A stretch of 64,000 nt of DNA. It comes from Pedobacter sp. D749. Lineage in GTDB: Bacteria; Bacteroidota; Bacteroidia; Sphingobacteriales; Sphingobacteriaceae. The translations under genes were made by a program, and so were the position numbers. The stretch lies in the NCBI RefSeq assembly GCF_019317285.1, contig NZ_CP079218.1, forward strand, positions 5,518,001 to 5,582,000, given 5' to 3'. Below the pieces are notes generated by a model that had not been told where the DNA came from, did no database searches, and saw only the letters and a list, made by a program, of their open reading frames with translations. Positions 16,647 to 28,200 of the stretch are shown here, piece after piece (the first letter of the stretch is position 1; every line of letters starts with the position of its first letter).

Positions 16647-18077
16647 ATGAAACCTTTTCATTCGAGAACTAAAATTGTTGCCACGCTTGGGCCTGCATCA
16701 GCAAAACCAGATGTATTATATAGTATGTTTAATGCAGGTTTAGACGTTTGCCGTCTAAATTTTTCACACGGATCACAAGCAGATCATCAGGCTGTTTTGG
16801 ATACCATCCGCGATTTAAATAAAAAATACGAATATAATGTAGGTATCCTTGCCGATTTACAAGGCCCTAAAATCCGTATTGGTTTAGTGAAAGAAGGTGG
16901 GATTAACCTGATTAATGGTAAAACTACCGTGATTACCACTACCGAATGTGTCGGTAACGAAGAACGGATTTACATTACATACCAAAGCTTCCCTCAGGAT
17001 GTTCAGGCTGGCGAAATTATCCTTTTGGATGATGGAAAGCTTCAAATGAAAGTAATTTCTACCAACTTAAAGGATGAAGTTGTTTGCGAAATCGTTCACG
17101 GTGGTATCTTAACTTCAAGAAAAGGTGTAAACCTGCCAAATACTAAAGTTTCTATCCCTTCATTAACACCAGAAGACCGTGAAAACTTAGAATTTGTTTT
17201 AGAAAACGATGTAGAATGGATCGGTTTATCTTTTGTGCGCAAGGCTGAAGACATTATCGAACTTAAAAAGATTATTGCAGAGCGTGGCAAAACTGCCCGT
17301 GTAATTGCTAAAATAGAAAAACCGGAAGCTATCGCTAATATCGATGAAATTATCGCTGTTTCTGATGGTATTATGGTTGCCCGTGGTGATTTAGGTGTTG
17401 AATGTCCGATGGAAGAAGTTCCATTGTTACAAAAAATGATTGTTGCTAAATGTAGAGCAGCTTCTAAACCAGTAATTGTGGCTACCCAGATGTTAGAAAG
17501 TATGATCACTACACCTCGGCCAACACGTGCAGAGGTAAATGATGTAGCTAACTCTGTTTTAGATGGTGCTGATGCGGTAATGTTAAGTGGCGAAACTTCA
17601 GTTGGTGAATTCCCGCTGATCGTTATCGAAACCATGCAAAAAATTATCCAGAACATTGAGCAAAACAATTATCCTTTCAACCCTGATAAGTTTTTAAAAC
17701 CAAAATCACCATCTTTCTTAAGCGATGCGATTTGCGATTCGGCTTGTTTCTTAGCGAAACAGACCAATGCCGTAGGTATTGTATCGATGACTTTAAGCGG
17801 TTATACTGCTTTCGAAATTTCGAGTCACCGTCCGGAGGCTTTAACCTTTATTTTTACCAGTAACAGGGCCTTATTAAATGCAGTAAGTTTGCTTTGGGGC
17901 GTTAGAGGTTTCTACTACGATAAGTGGGAAAGCACCGATAACACCATTATTGAGGTAAACGAATTCTTAAAAAGCAAAAAAATGGTTAAACAAGGCGATA
18001 TTGTAATCAATACCGCTGCTATCCCGATGGAAGCAAAAGGAAAGACCAATATGTTAAAAATTACAGTTATAGATTAA
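16647..18077 (+). CDS. pyk: Pyruvate kinase
   Basis: Final glycolytic step, phosphoenolpyruvate plus ADP to pyruvate plus ATP. Motifs: TKIVATLGPASAKPD at the N-terminus, LNFSHGS, ADLQGPKIRIG, ARVIAKIEKPEAI with the catalytic Lys, and MVARGDLGVECPMEEVP. The B domain and a C-terminal allosteric-type domain are present; 476 residues is standard. A strong terminator follows 20 bp after the stop. Confidence 0.97.
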   Translation: MKPFHSRTKIVATLGPASAKPDVLYSMFNAGLDVCRLNFSHGSQADHQAVLDTIRDLNKKYEYNVGILADLQGPKIRIGLVKEGGINLINGKTTVITTTECVGNEERIYITYQSFPQDVQAGEIILLDDGKLQMKVISTNLKDEVVCEIVHGGILTSRKGVNLPNTKVSIPSLTPEDRENLEFVLENDVEWIGLSFVRKAEDIIELKKIIAERGKTARVIAKIEKPEAIANIDEIIAVSDGIMVARGDLGVECPMEEVPLLQKMIVAKCRAASKPVIVATQMLESMITTPRPTRAEVNDVANSVLDGADAVMLSGETSVGEFPLIVIETMQKIIQNIEQNNYPFNPDKFLKPKSPSFLSDAICDSACFLAKQTNAVGIVSMTLSGYTAFEISSHRPEALTFIFTSNRALLNAVSLLWGVRGFYYDKWESTDNTIIEVNEFLKSKKMVKQGDIVINTAAIPMEAKGKTNMLKITVID

Positions 18078-18096
18078 TTTTTCTAACATCATATGT

Positions 18097-18132
18097 AAAA
18101 TGCTCCCGATTTTAACCGGGAGCATTTTTTTT
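18097..18132 (+). terminator. pyk terminator
   Basis: A perfect 12-bp stem AAAATGCTCCCG/CGGGAGCATTTT with an 8-nt loop, followed by a T run. Confidence 0.9.
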
Positions 18133-18146
18133 ATCAATAAAAAATA

Positions 18147-18154
18147 TACTTTTG
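18147..18154 (+). promoter_or_regulatory. -7 promoter element TACTTTTG for tRNA-Ser
   Basis: Exact TAnnTTTG match 12 bp before the mature tRNA 5' end, suited to a transcription start about 5 nt upstream of the tRNA. Confidence 0.6.
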
Positions 18155-18165
18155 CAATCCAACAC

Positions 18166-19170
<1,005 letters not shown>

Positions 19171-20232
19171 ATGGAAGGATCTAAGATATTGATTATTCTC
19201 AAAGATTCCGGGCTAAGGTCCAAAATTTCAGACATACTACTGTTCAGTAAGTATGTAGTTGAATTAACTGATAGTGGAAAGCAAGCGATGGAGATAGTTA
19301 AAAGCCACCGTATCGACTTAATTATCTGTGGAATTGAGTTATATGGAATTGATGGGTATGGCGTTGTGAGAATGCTAAACAAATTTGTGGATACTGCAGG
19401 GATTGGGCTGATTATGTTATTAGAAACCGGGGATCAGACCGCATTGCGCAGGGCAATGGAAATCGGTGCAGACGGTTATCTGTCAACTAGTTTTGATGAT
19501 GCTGAACTTTTGAACCAGGTGGAGGTAAGGTTAAAGAAAAAGAGATTTCAGCAAGAACTTTTTTTAAAACAGCATTTTCAGGAAAGAAGCATGATCAAAT
19601 CTAGCAACGAAATGTTTTGGCTGGATGAGAAATTGGACCGGCTGAAAGCTCGCTTCTTTAGAAAGAACCAGACTATTTATTATCAGGGGGAATATCATTC
19701 AGGTCTTTACTATCTGGTATCTGGCAATGTTAAGACATTTATCTCAGATAGCTCAGGAAATCTCTTAATCACCGACATCTATGGACCAGGGGAGTATTTT
19801 GGACTTCAGGATTTTGCTCTGGGTTCTCATGCTTTTCACACCTCAAAGGCGATATCAGACGCTGAAATTATCGCAATTCCGCTGAAAGATGTTAATGAGC
19901 TTATAGTTGAATATCCGGATATACTAAGAGTTTTTGTTAAAAAACTTGCAAAGTCGGTAAGGGATATGGAAGAAAAGGCAATGGCACTTGCTCATGCCTC
20001 AGTACGAGAGCGGGTGGCAGCTGCCATTATCAGACTTGCAAAGCAGGGGAAGAACTCTTCAGATAAAATTCGTGTCAGTCTCCCCAGAACTGATCTGGCA
20101 AATATTGTTGGCATAGCTTCAGAGACTTTGAGTAGGATTCTTAGTGATTTTGCCAGGGATGGGCTGATAGAAAAAGACGCGAATGACATTCTCCTTAATA
20201 GTATAGAGAAACTTCGGAAAGTAAATAAGTAG
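19171..20232 (+). CDS. Crp/Fnr-family regulator with a degenerate receiver domain
   Basis: A 353-residue transcription factor: receiver-like domain (residues 1-122), linker, cyclic-nucleotide-binding beta-roll (about 160-280; NVKTFISDSSGNLL, GPGEYFGLQDF) and a C-terminal winged helix (DLANIVGIASETLSRILSDF). The phospho-acceptor Asp is replaced: IICGIELYGIDGYG has Gly 54 where Asp is expected. The conserved Thr and Lys also look lost (Leu 84; Thr 106 in YLSTSF). Such a domain is unlikely to be phosphorylated and may bind a partner or ligand. No histidine kinase is adjacent. The family call is firm; target genes are unknown. Confidence 0.85.
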   Translation: MEGSKILIILKDSGLRSKISDILLFSKYVVELTDSGKQAMEIVKSHRIDLIICGIELYGIDGYGVVRMLNKFVDTAGIGLIMLLETGDQTALRRAMEIGADGYLSTSFDDAELLNQVEVRLKKKRFQQELFLKQHFQERSMIKSSNEMFWLDEKLDRLKARFFRKNQTIYYQGEYHSGLYYLVSGNVKTFISDSSGNLLITDIYGPGEYFGLQDFALGSHAFHTSKAISDAEIIAIPLKDVNELIVEYPDILRVFVKKLAKSVRDMEEKAMALAHASVRERVAAAIIRLAKQGKNSSDKIRVSLPRTDLANIVGIASETLSRILSDFARDGLIEKDANDILLNSIEKLRKVNK

Positions 20233-20317
20233 TAGAATCATGGGGTGTATTTACAGATTTTAACCAAAATTTTCCAGTTAGGTGTAATTCTGAAAAGAAT
20301 CAAGGTTTCAATTGTCG

Positions 20318-21013
20318 ATGGTCATGTTATCGCCTTCGCTAGATAAGGAACTTAGATCAATTGACTTAAAGCCCCATATACATTCAAAGGGAAGAGAATT
20401 GTTTTTGCAGTTGTTGAGCATGCTAACAGATAGGTTAAATACAATGAAAATAAAATCAATAAAAGAAATTAAATTATTCCTCAATTTTTTTCTGCCAATT
20501 ATAAACAATAACCACCGCCACGCATTGCGTTATGTTTTCAGGCATTCTATCTTTGCAGAGATTCCGACTGGTAATAAAATTTCCGTAAGTAGCTTTTTGG
20601 GTTATTCAGATAGCTTTATTCTAGTATTACAGGGATTTGTGAGTGGATATATTCTTGAGTTTCCGATGCCAAGACGTGATGTTTGGTTAGGAGTATCTGG
20701 TAGCGTATACTTTAACGAAAGCCTGATAAACGAAGTTAAGGGATTCAATCTTGAGGCTCTGGAAGATTCCTGGCTATTGATAATACCCCGCAAAGAACTT
20801 GAAAAGGGCTGTGATGATTACCCAATATTAAACCGACTTTTTAGTCATTTGTTATTTCCAAATGCAATAAGAGATCTCAACAACATAACACTGCTCTCTA
20901 AACTGGATGGCCCCGAAAACAAGTTAAGGTATTTCAAAACGATTTATCCTAAGGTCTGGAAACAGGTGCCTGAAAGGATTTATAGAACTTACCTCATTCA
21001 GCCAGACCTTTAG
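20318..21013 (+). CDS. Crp-like cNMP-binding protein with truncated HTH
   Basis: About 231 residues (the frame opens at a TTG at 20312; ATGs lie at 20318 and 20324). Residues 75-180 look like a cNMP-binding beta-roll (FAEIPTGNKISVSSFL, FILVLQGFVSGYIL). The C-terminal part, ENKLRYFKTIYPKVWKQVPE, matches the helix that precedes the HTH in Bacteroidota Crp-like regulators. It stops at TYLIQPDL, where the recognition helix should begin. Removing one T from CCTTTAG (21007-21013) would give DLSRELGKSK, much like the missing helix. It is probably a recently frameshifted regulator, or a DNA-binding-deficient one. Confidence 0.55.
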   Translation: MVMLSPSLDKELRSIDLKPHIHSKGRELFLQLLSMLTDRLNTMKIKSIKEIKLFLNFFLPIINNNHRHALRYVFRHSIFAEIPTGNKISVSSFLGYSDSFILVLQGFVSGYILEFPMPRRDVWLGVSGSVYFNESLINEVKGFNLEALEDSWLLIIPRKELEKGCDDYPILNRLFSHLLFPNAIRDLNNITLLSKLDGPENKLRYFKTIYPKVWKQVPERIYRTYLIQPDL

Positions 21014-21126
21014 TCGTGAGCTTGGAAAAAGCAAATTTGATTCTTTATACGCTATGACAATTTTACTTTGTTTTAATGGCTAATTAACATAACCTGAAGT
21101 ACTTCCAGTAATCGATATTATCTACT

Positions 21127-21786
21127 ATGACCCGGCTATTCTTTACCTATTTTTTTTTATCCATAGTGTTTTTGGCAGCACTAAATTTTTATGGAGAGTT
21201 ACATTATTTCCGAAGTTTTAAAATCGACATTCTAGGTTTTGCCGACACCACTGATCTTTTGATCTCTGAAAGGGGTTTCTCCATAACAAAAGAGTTAGCA
21301 ATTTCATTTTTAATGCCCTTTATTATTTGTTTGATATTTATTGGTTGCAGTTGGGCTAAAGACACATGCTCCGAACTGGTTTTTAGAAATTTATGCTTAA
21401 TTATCGGACTTGTTCCAATTATACTTTTTTTCTGCTTATCCTTTCAGTCTGGTTTAGAAGAGGTCTTAGTTCCATTCCTTGTTACCTTGGTGTTATTCTT
21501 GTTTTTGTGGATTGTTGTATTTCATGTAAGGCTATTTCAACTTAAATGTGTCTGCATGCATCTATTTTTGAGCTCATGTATTTTAGTGGGATTTTTTAAA
21601 ATTGCCAGTATTGACAGGCATATCAGCACCAAAATGACTTCAATTAAAGTATCTCTACCATATAATGATATGGTTACGGCTGAATTTTACAAACACTCAA
21701 TTTTTTTGGGAAGTACTGAGGATTTTGATTTTTATTACGATATAAGTAATGAAAGGGGGATAATTGAACCAAAAGGCAATATGTAG
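21127..21786 (+). CDS. Hypothetical membrane protein
   Basis: A 219-residue protein with about five hydrophobic segments: residues 4-20 (LFFTYFFLSIVFLAALNF), 55-75, 88-106, 113-132 and 140-157. A hydrophilic tail of about 60 residues follows (TKMTSIKVSLPYNDMVTAEF, EDFDFYYDIS). I recognise no family. It follows the two Crp-like genes on the same strand, spaced by 113 bp. The low GC resembles the rest of the 18.3-21.8 kb stretch and suggests a shared origin. Confidence 0.6.
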   Translation: MTRLFFTYFFLSIVFLAALNFYGELHYFRSFKIDILGFADTTDLLISERGFSITKELAISFLMPFIICLIFIGCSWAKDTCSELVFRNLCLIIGLVPIILFFCLSFQSGLEEVLVPFLVTLVLFLFLWIVVFHVRLFQLKCVCMHLFLSSCILVGFFKIASIDRHISTKMTSIKVSLPYNDMVTAEFYKHSIFLGSTEDFDFYYDISNERGIIEPKGNM

Positions 21787-22094
21787 CCAGGAGTTTTGCA
21801 GCATATTTTTTGATATCATTTGTCCATGTTGTACCGGAATGAGTGTCCTGTTGTCGAATATCTGGATTCATTTTGTTTATCAATACCGCTTTTATCGCTA
21901 AATACAATGTTTTTTAGTCAACATATATAGTTGAAAAGAGAAATTGCAGTTAAGTATCAGGTCAGGTGTCCAAAAGTCTGAGGTAATTTGTCTGGCTCTT
22001 TGCACGCTCCTCTGCGGCCTATGCCCATTTTGTATCATGATTAATACCAATCGTTTGCCAAAACAGTATTATTTTTATCGCAAGATTAACTAAC
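21787..22094. other. Intergenic region before the S9 peptidase
   Basis: 308 bp without a gene. I see no terminator hairpin and no exact -7 consensus; the AT-rich stretch at 22061-22085 is the likely promoter area. Confidence 0.4.
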
Positions 22095-24230
22095 ATGATG
22101 AATAAATATTGGCTTACCGTAACGGCTTGTACTTTGGCCATTACGGCAAATGCTCAGCAGAAGGCTTTAACCGTTAAAGATTATGAAAAAGCGGAAAGTT
22201 TTATGAGCTATAACACCGCAAAGTATATCGACCACGCCAATGTACAGCCGAACTGGCTCGAAGGTGATAAATTTTGGTATAGCACAAAAAACAATGGTAC
22301 TGAACAGGCTTTTCTGGTAGATCCTGCAAATAAAACCAAAACAGCCACTACTGATTATAAAGGAGGCGAAATGCCATCGCGACGCATGGGTGGCCACAAC
22401 GAGGTATTATCACCTGATGGAAAAAAAGCCATTTTAATTAAAGATTATAATCTTTTTGTGAAAGATGTGGCCTCAGGCAAATTAATACAGCTCACCACCG
22501 ATGGCATTAAAGACTATGGTTATGCTACCGATAACGCAGGCTGGAAACACAGTGATGCCCCAATTTTACGTTGGTCGCCCGATTCAAAAAAGATAGCGAC
22601 CTTTCAGCAAGATCAAAGAAATTCAAAAGATATGTACCTTGTAACCACTAATGTGGGTGCACCGGTACTAAAAGCCTGGAAATATCCTTTGCCTGGCGAT
22701 AAGCAGATTGCAACCATCCGTAGAGTGGTTATCGATGTAGAAAACCCGAAAGTAATTTCGCTTAACATTCCTGCAGATCAACATCGGGCAACTTTGAGTG
22801 ATGATATATCAAGCAGTGGTACTTTTGATGATATCGATTGGAAAGCAGATGGATCGGAAGTTGCTTTCGTGTCGACTTCACGAGATCATAAAAACGAAAA
22901 GTTCCGTATTGCCAACGCCACAACAGGTGCTGTTCGCGAAGTTTTCGAAGAGACTGTAAAAACACAGTACGAATCGGGGCAAGGAGCTATCAACTGGCGT
23001 TATCTTCCTGCTTCAAAAGAAATCATCTGGTATTCGGAAAGAGATAACTGGGGACATTTGTATTTGTACGATTCAAGTAACGGAAAATTGAAAAACCAGA
23101 TTACCCAAGGCGATTTCGTAGTTTCTCGTTTGATTAAAGTTGATGAAAAGACACGTACGCTTTACTTTTTTGCAAACGGCCGTGAGAAAGGAAATCCTTA
23201 TTTTAGTTACCTGTATAAAATTGGTTTCGACGGGAAAAATTTAACCAACCTAACTCCTGAAGTAGGAAATCATGTTGTATCACTATCTCCTTCAGAAAAA
23301 TATTTTATCGATAGCTATTCGCAGCCTGATGTGCCAGCAGTTACTGTTTTGAGAAGCATTGACGGAAAACTGATCAATACTTTAGAAAAAACAGATGTTT
23401 CGAGATTAATCGCTACAGGTTGGAAAGCGCCCATTTCGGTTTCGGTGAAAGCCAAAGATGGTAAAACAGATATCTATGGTCTGGTTTTTACACCAACAAA
23501 AATGGATGCCAGCCAGAAATATCCTGTTATCGATTATATTTATCCTGGGCCACAGGGTGGTAGCGTAGGCAGCTGGGCATTTGCAGCTTCGCGTGGCGAT
23601 AATCAGGCCTTGGCCGAACTGGGTTTTATTGTTGTGGTAATAGAAGGAACCAGTAACCCCGACCGCTCTAAAAGTTTTCACGATATGAGCTACGGCAACA
23701 TGGCAGAGAACACCTTGCCTGATCAGATTGCGGCCATCAGACAACTTTCTGCAAAATATCCTATCGACACGACAAAAGTAGGTATTTGGGGGCATTCTGG
23801 TGGTGGTTTTGCTACTGCTGCGGCAATGTTCCGTTATCCGGATTTCTTTAAAGTGGGTATTTCTGAATCAGGAAACCACGACAACAGAAATTACGAGGAC
23901 GATTGGGGCGAACGCTATAACGGCCTGGTAGAAAATTCAGATTACGGAGTTCAGGCGAATCAAAATTATGCTAAAAATTTAAAAGGTAAATTGATGCTGG
24001 TTCACGGCTTGATGGATGATAATGTGCCACCATACAATACGTTATTGGTAGTAGAGGCGCTTGAAAAAGCAAACAAATCATTTGATCTCGTTATTTTTCC
24101 AAACAGTGCACATGGTTACGGTGCTTACTCGCCTTATATGATGCGCCGCCGCTGGGATTACTTTGTACAAAACCTTTTAGGTGCAGAACCACCTAAAGAT
24201 TACCAGATGAAAGGCCCAACAGCAAGATAA
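22095..24230 (+). CDS. Dipeptidyl-peptidase IV-like S9 serine peptidase
   Basis: Secreted prolyl-oligopeptidase-family enzyme that removes N-terminal dipeptides from peptides; 711 residues with signal peptide (YWLTVTACTLAITANAQ). An N-terminal beta-propeller (DPP-IV N) runs to about 430. The alpha/beta-hydrolase domain carries the nucleophile elbow GHSGGG (Ser near 568), the acid in LMLVHGLMDDNVPP (near 640) and the His in NSAHGYG (near 672). The elbow differs from the classical GWSYGG of DPP-IV, so specificity may differ. A second ATG overlaps at 22098. It is monocistronic and ends at a strong terminator. Confidence 0.9.
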   Translation: MMNKYWLTVTACTLAITANAQQKALTVKDYEKAESFMSYNTAKYIDHANVQPNWLEGDKFWYSTKNNGTEQAFLVDPANKTKTATTDYKGGEMPSRRMGGHNEVLSPDGKKAILIKDYNLFVKDVASGKLIQLTTDGIKDYGYATDNAGWKHSDAPILRWSPDSKKIATFQQDQRNSKDMYLVTTNVGAPVLKAWKYPLPGDKQIATIRRVVIDVENPKVISLNIPADQHRATLSDDISSSGTFDDIDWKADGSEVAFVSTSRDHKNEKFRIANATTGAVREVFEETVKTQYESGQGAINWRYLPASKEIIWYSERDNWGHLYLYDSSNGKLKNQITQGDFVVSRLIKVDEKTRTLYFFANGREKGNPYFSYLYKIGFDGKNLTNLTPEVGNHVVSLSPSEKYFIDSYSQPDVPAVTVLRSIDGKLINTLEKTDVSRLIATGWKAPISVSVKAKDGKTDIYGLVFTPTKMDASQKYPVIDYIYPGPQGGSVGSWAFAASRGDNQALAELGFIVVVIEGTSNPDRSKSFHDMSYGNMAENTLPDQIAAIRQLSAKYPIDTTKVGIWGHSGGGFATAAAMFRYPDFFKVGISESGNHDNRNYEDDWGERYNGLVENSDYGVQANQNYAKNLKGKLMLVHGLMDDNVPPYNTLLVVEALEKANKSFDLVIFPNSAHGYGAYSPYMMRRRWDYFVQNLLGAEPPKDYQMKGPTAR

Positions 24231-24235
24231 TTTTT

Positions 24236-24276
24236 TTGAGGCTGTATGCAACTGCATATAGCCTCAATGTTTTTTA
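24236..24276 (+). terminator. Terminator after the S9 peptidase
   Basis: The stem TTGAGGCTGTATGCA/TGCATATAGCCTCAA has 15 pairs (one G-T) and a 2-nt loop, followed by TGTTTTTT. Confidence 0.85.
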
Positions 24277-24739
24277 ACATCACCCAAATCCGCTCACCAC
24301 AAAAACAGATTCTTCAGTTATGTTTTCATGAAACAGAATTTTCTGAAAAAGCATCACCTTTTTAAAAGACTATTTATAATTTAAATGCTCAATTAAAGGA
24401 TATCCCAAATCTTCTCAATCAGGTCAATTGGCTAATACTCTCCTTTCCTAATCATTTATTAAGCTTTTGATTCCATATTTCTCAAGTGTAGTCTTTGTAG
24501 GTTTCGATAGTTCTATCTGTATCGTTTAACTGTTTTCTCGGCTAAAAACAGGTGTCTTTTTGCAACCCCAACATCAGTTTCTTGCGGGTCGTAAAGAATA
24601 CATTATGCAATTTATAGCTACAAATAATTTTAATTTTTATGGTTTTATATGATTTATGAGTTATATTCATACTATAAATTTGATATTTCGGGTAATTTTA
24701 ACTGCTCGCTTTTGACGATTAATCATTATACTAAACTAA
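24277..24739. other. Intergenic region between the S9 peptidase and the orphan ORF
   Basis: 463 bp, AT-rich, without a supported gene, repeat or riboswitch. A short ORF starting at 24649 overlaps the next gene in another frame and does not look coding. Confidence 0.4.
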
Positions 24740-25159
24740 ATGACAATAGCTTTGGAGCCATTATATGGACCGGACTTATTGTATCAAAAAATTATGGGAC
24801 AACAAGAACTGTTTATCATTTTAGAGCCCCCATTCTATGTCATTACAGGCCAGCTGCAGGCCATAGCCAAAAATATAGTATATCCAAAAACAAAAATACC
24901 AGCCTGGCAGAAAGATGCCGTAGTTTATTGCCTTAACAAGATAAGTTTTATAGTCCATCGAAATGGTGTTAACGATTACCAAAATGTGCTCGTGGAATCC
25001 TATTCGCCCATTAATAGGAACCGATATGAGTTAAAAACAGCTTATTGTTTTGATGTCATAAATATCGGGAACGATCCCAGAGATTTTGAATTGCCAAATC
25101 AAGAGCGGGCATTTATCATTGGAGTTATTCATTGGCACCAGTTATCAATTACAGTGTAA
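24740..25159 (+). CDS. Hypothetical protein upstream of a SusC/SusD pair
   Basis: A 139-residue soluble protein that I do not recognise. It has no signal peptide or membrane segment and an even composition with hydrophobic and charged stretches (LFIILEPPFYVITGQLQAIA, then AFIIGVIHWHQLSITV). It starts with ATG and lies 109 bp before SusC on the same strand. It could be a small sensor or accessory protein, or a spurious frame; the normal-looking amino-acid use favours a real gene. Confidence 0.45.
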   Translation: MTIALEPLYGPDLLYQKIMGQQELFIILEPPFYVITGQLQAIAKNIVYPKTKIPAWQKDAVVYCLNKISFIVHRNGVNDYQNVLVESYSPINRNRYELKTAYCFDVINIGNDPRDFELPNQERAFIIGVIHWHQLSITV

Positions 25160-25268
25160 TCAAGTAAATATCAATATAAAACCAAAAACCATGAAAAAGA
25201 GTCCGCCCTAAATTCCAGCACTAACACCTCTTAAAAAACTAATTTCTAACCAATTATAATAAATTACT

Positions 25269-28200
25269 ATGAACATCACTTTACCAGGCAATTGGTCTGT
25301 TTTGTCTTTGAAACAGAAATTGTATTCACTAAAGAAACTCATCAGTTTAAGTCTCTTAATTCTTTTATCCAGTACGGCAGCTTTTGCCCAGATCACTGTA
25401 AAAGGTATGATATACGATACCGATAAAACGCCTTTAGCCGGCGCAACCTTGCAAATAACGGGTACGAACACCAGAACACAAAGCGATGCAGAGGGTAAGT
25501 ATCAGATCACTGCCCCAAACGGAACAAGCCGGCTAACGGTAAGCTTTGTAGGTTACGAATCGCAAACGGTAAGTATCAACAATCAAACCCTGCTTAACAT
25601 TACCTTAAGTTCGCTTAATAACCTCGAAGCTGTTGTGGTTATCGGTTATGCTTCAGTAAGAAAAAATGATTTAACAGGTGCCGCAACAACCGTATCGGCC
25701 AAAGATTTTAATAAAGGCCCGCTAAATGCACCTGATCAATTGATACAGGGTAAAGTTGCAGGTGTACAGATGATCAATAACAGTGGACAACCGGGTGGTG
25801 CCTCTACTGTTAGGATAAGGGGTAATTCTGCCATTACCGGAACAGGGCAGCCCCTTTATGTAGTAGATGGGGTAGCGCTTGACGGAAGATCGGCCAGGCC
25901 ATCAACAAGCGCAGGTATTGGTACAGCGCCTGATGGCAATCCTTTAAACTTTATCAATCCGGCTGATATTGAGTCGATGGAGATATTGAAAGATGCATCG
26001 GCTACGGCAATTTACGGTTCGCGTGCTGCCTATGGTGTGGTTTTAATTACCACAAAAAGAGGAAAATCCGGTGAGACCAAAATCGATGTAAGTGCATCTG
26101 CAGGCGTAAGTAACATTGCAAAGCGGGTTGATGTTTTAACGGGCGATGAATACCGTGCAGCACTGCAGAAATATAGCCTTACAACCGGTAATTTCGGAAA
26201 CAGTGTTGACGCTTTGGATGCGATTACCAGAACAGCATATAACCAAAATTACTCAATTGGTATTAGCGGCGGTACCAATGGTAATACATTTCGTGTTTCA
26301 CTTGGCTACCAGGATCAACAGGGGATCATCAAAACAACCGATTTTAAAAAATACAGTGCCGGCTTTAATGGTAATTTCAAATTTCTGGAAAGTAAAAAGC
26401 TGGGAGTGGATATTAACATGATCAGCAACCAGTACCTGGAAAGTGTAGCGCCAATTACCACTGATGCGGGGTTTACAGGAAGCTTAATTTCGCAGGCATT
26501 ATCGTGGAATCCCACACAATCTTTCTATAATCCCGATGGTAGTTTATTTATAGATTACGGTTCTACCACCATCAATCCTCTAGCTGCCCTGGCTGCAAAT
26601 AACGATAAATCGAAAGTGTCTACCATTTTGGGCAGCGTTTCGCCATATTACAAAATTACGCCCTGGTTAGAGTACCGCATGCTTGCCAGCGTAAATTATA
26701 GCGCGGGTATCAGAAGGGCATCTACCAGGAGCACTTTAAACCTGCAGGGCATCCAGCCATCCGGAACTTTTCTCGGCGGTTATGCCAGCTACTCCAACAA
26801 CGAATTGATTACCCAACAGTTTACCAATACCTTAAACTTTAATAAAGAAATTGCAAGCAAGCTAAACCTGAACGCGATTTTAGGTTATGAGTATTCAAAC
26901 TTTATCAACAAAGGGGCAACCAATACCGCAACAGGTTTTGGCGATATCGCTGCCGATTATACCGATGCTTTTCAAACCACGGCACCAGCCAACCGTACAT
27001 TTTCGACCTTTAATAACCCTATAACAGAATTACAATCTTATTTTGCAAGGGCAATTTTTAATTATGATAACAGGTATATCTTAACTGCCACTTTCAGGGC
27101 AGATGGTTCTACCAAATTTGGTAAATCTAACCGTTATGGTTATTTCCCTTCTTTTGCCGCCGCCTGGGATATCAGAAAGGAAAGTTTCATGTCTGATACC
27201 CAATGGTTAGATCAGTTAAAATTACGTTTAGGTTATGGTAAAACGGGTAATCAGGACTTTCCATCTGGTTCTGCCCAGCTCCGTTACGATTTTGGAAATG
27301 CGAACGGTTCGCCTATCCTAACGCCGATCAATAATGAAAATGCCGATTTAAAGTGGCAATCGGATAAACAGGCGAACGTAGGTATCGATTTCGGACTGTT
27401 TAAAAACAGGTTAACTGGATCACTAGATTATTTTAATAAAAAAACAAACGATTTATTGTTCCCGCAAATTGCATTTTCTCCGGCAGTTGGTGGTAATGTG
27501 CCTACCTGGGTAAATTTACCGGGTCAGATCATCAATAAGGGATTGGAGTTAACGTTAAATGGTACAATTATCGATAAAGATAACTTTACATGGTCTTTAG
27601 GCGGTAATGCCACTTTTATCAACAATAAAGTTCAGAACATAAATGGCATTATTAAAACAGGTTCGCTAAACGGCCAGGGTTTAAGTGGTGTCACAACCGA
27701 AGTGATCCAGAATGGTTTACCACTTTTTGCCATGGTTACCCGCCAGTATAATGGTTTGGATGCGAGTGGCTTTTCGCAATATACCGATGATGGCTTTACC
27801 GCTTATTATGTGGGTAATCCCAATCCGAAAGTGATTTTAGGTTTAAGTACCAATTTAAGGTATAAGAAATTCTCGTTTACGGCAAACTTAAATGGTTCAT
27901 TTGGTCAGGATATTTATAACAACACCGCAAATTCTGTATTGGCCATTTCCAACCTGGGTGCCCAGCGGAATATTTCTGCCGCCTTGGTTAACTCACCTAT
28001 TCAAGAGTCGCTTGCAAATCCAATTGCGGCTTCATCAAGGTATATCGAAAAAGGTAATTACCTAAAGTTGGCTAATGCCACCCTTAATTATAATATCGGG
28101 AACATCGGTAAATCAATAAAATCTTTAAACGTTTATGTTAACGGCCAAAACCTATTTGTAATTACAAAATACACCGGTTTTGATCCAGAGGTGAATGTAA

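Noticed and set aside
24649..24936. 95-residue plus-strand ORF overlapping the orphan gene
   Set aside because: It overlaps the 139-residue frame out of phase, with Tyr/Asn/Ser-heavy composition; the longer frame is the better candidate.
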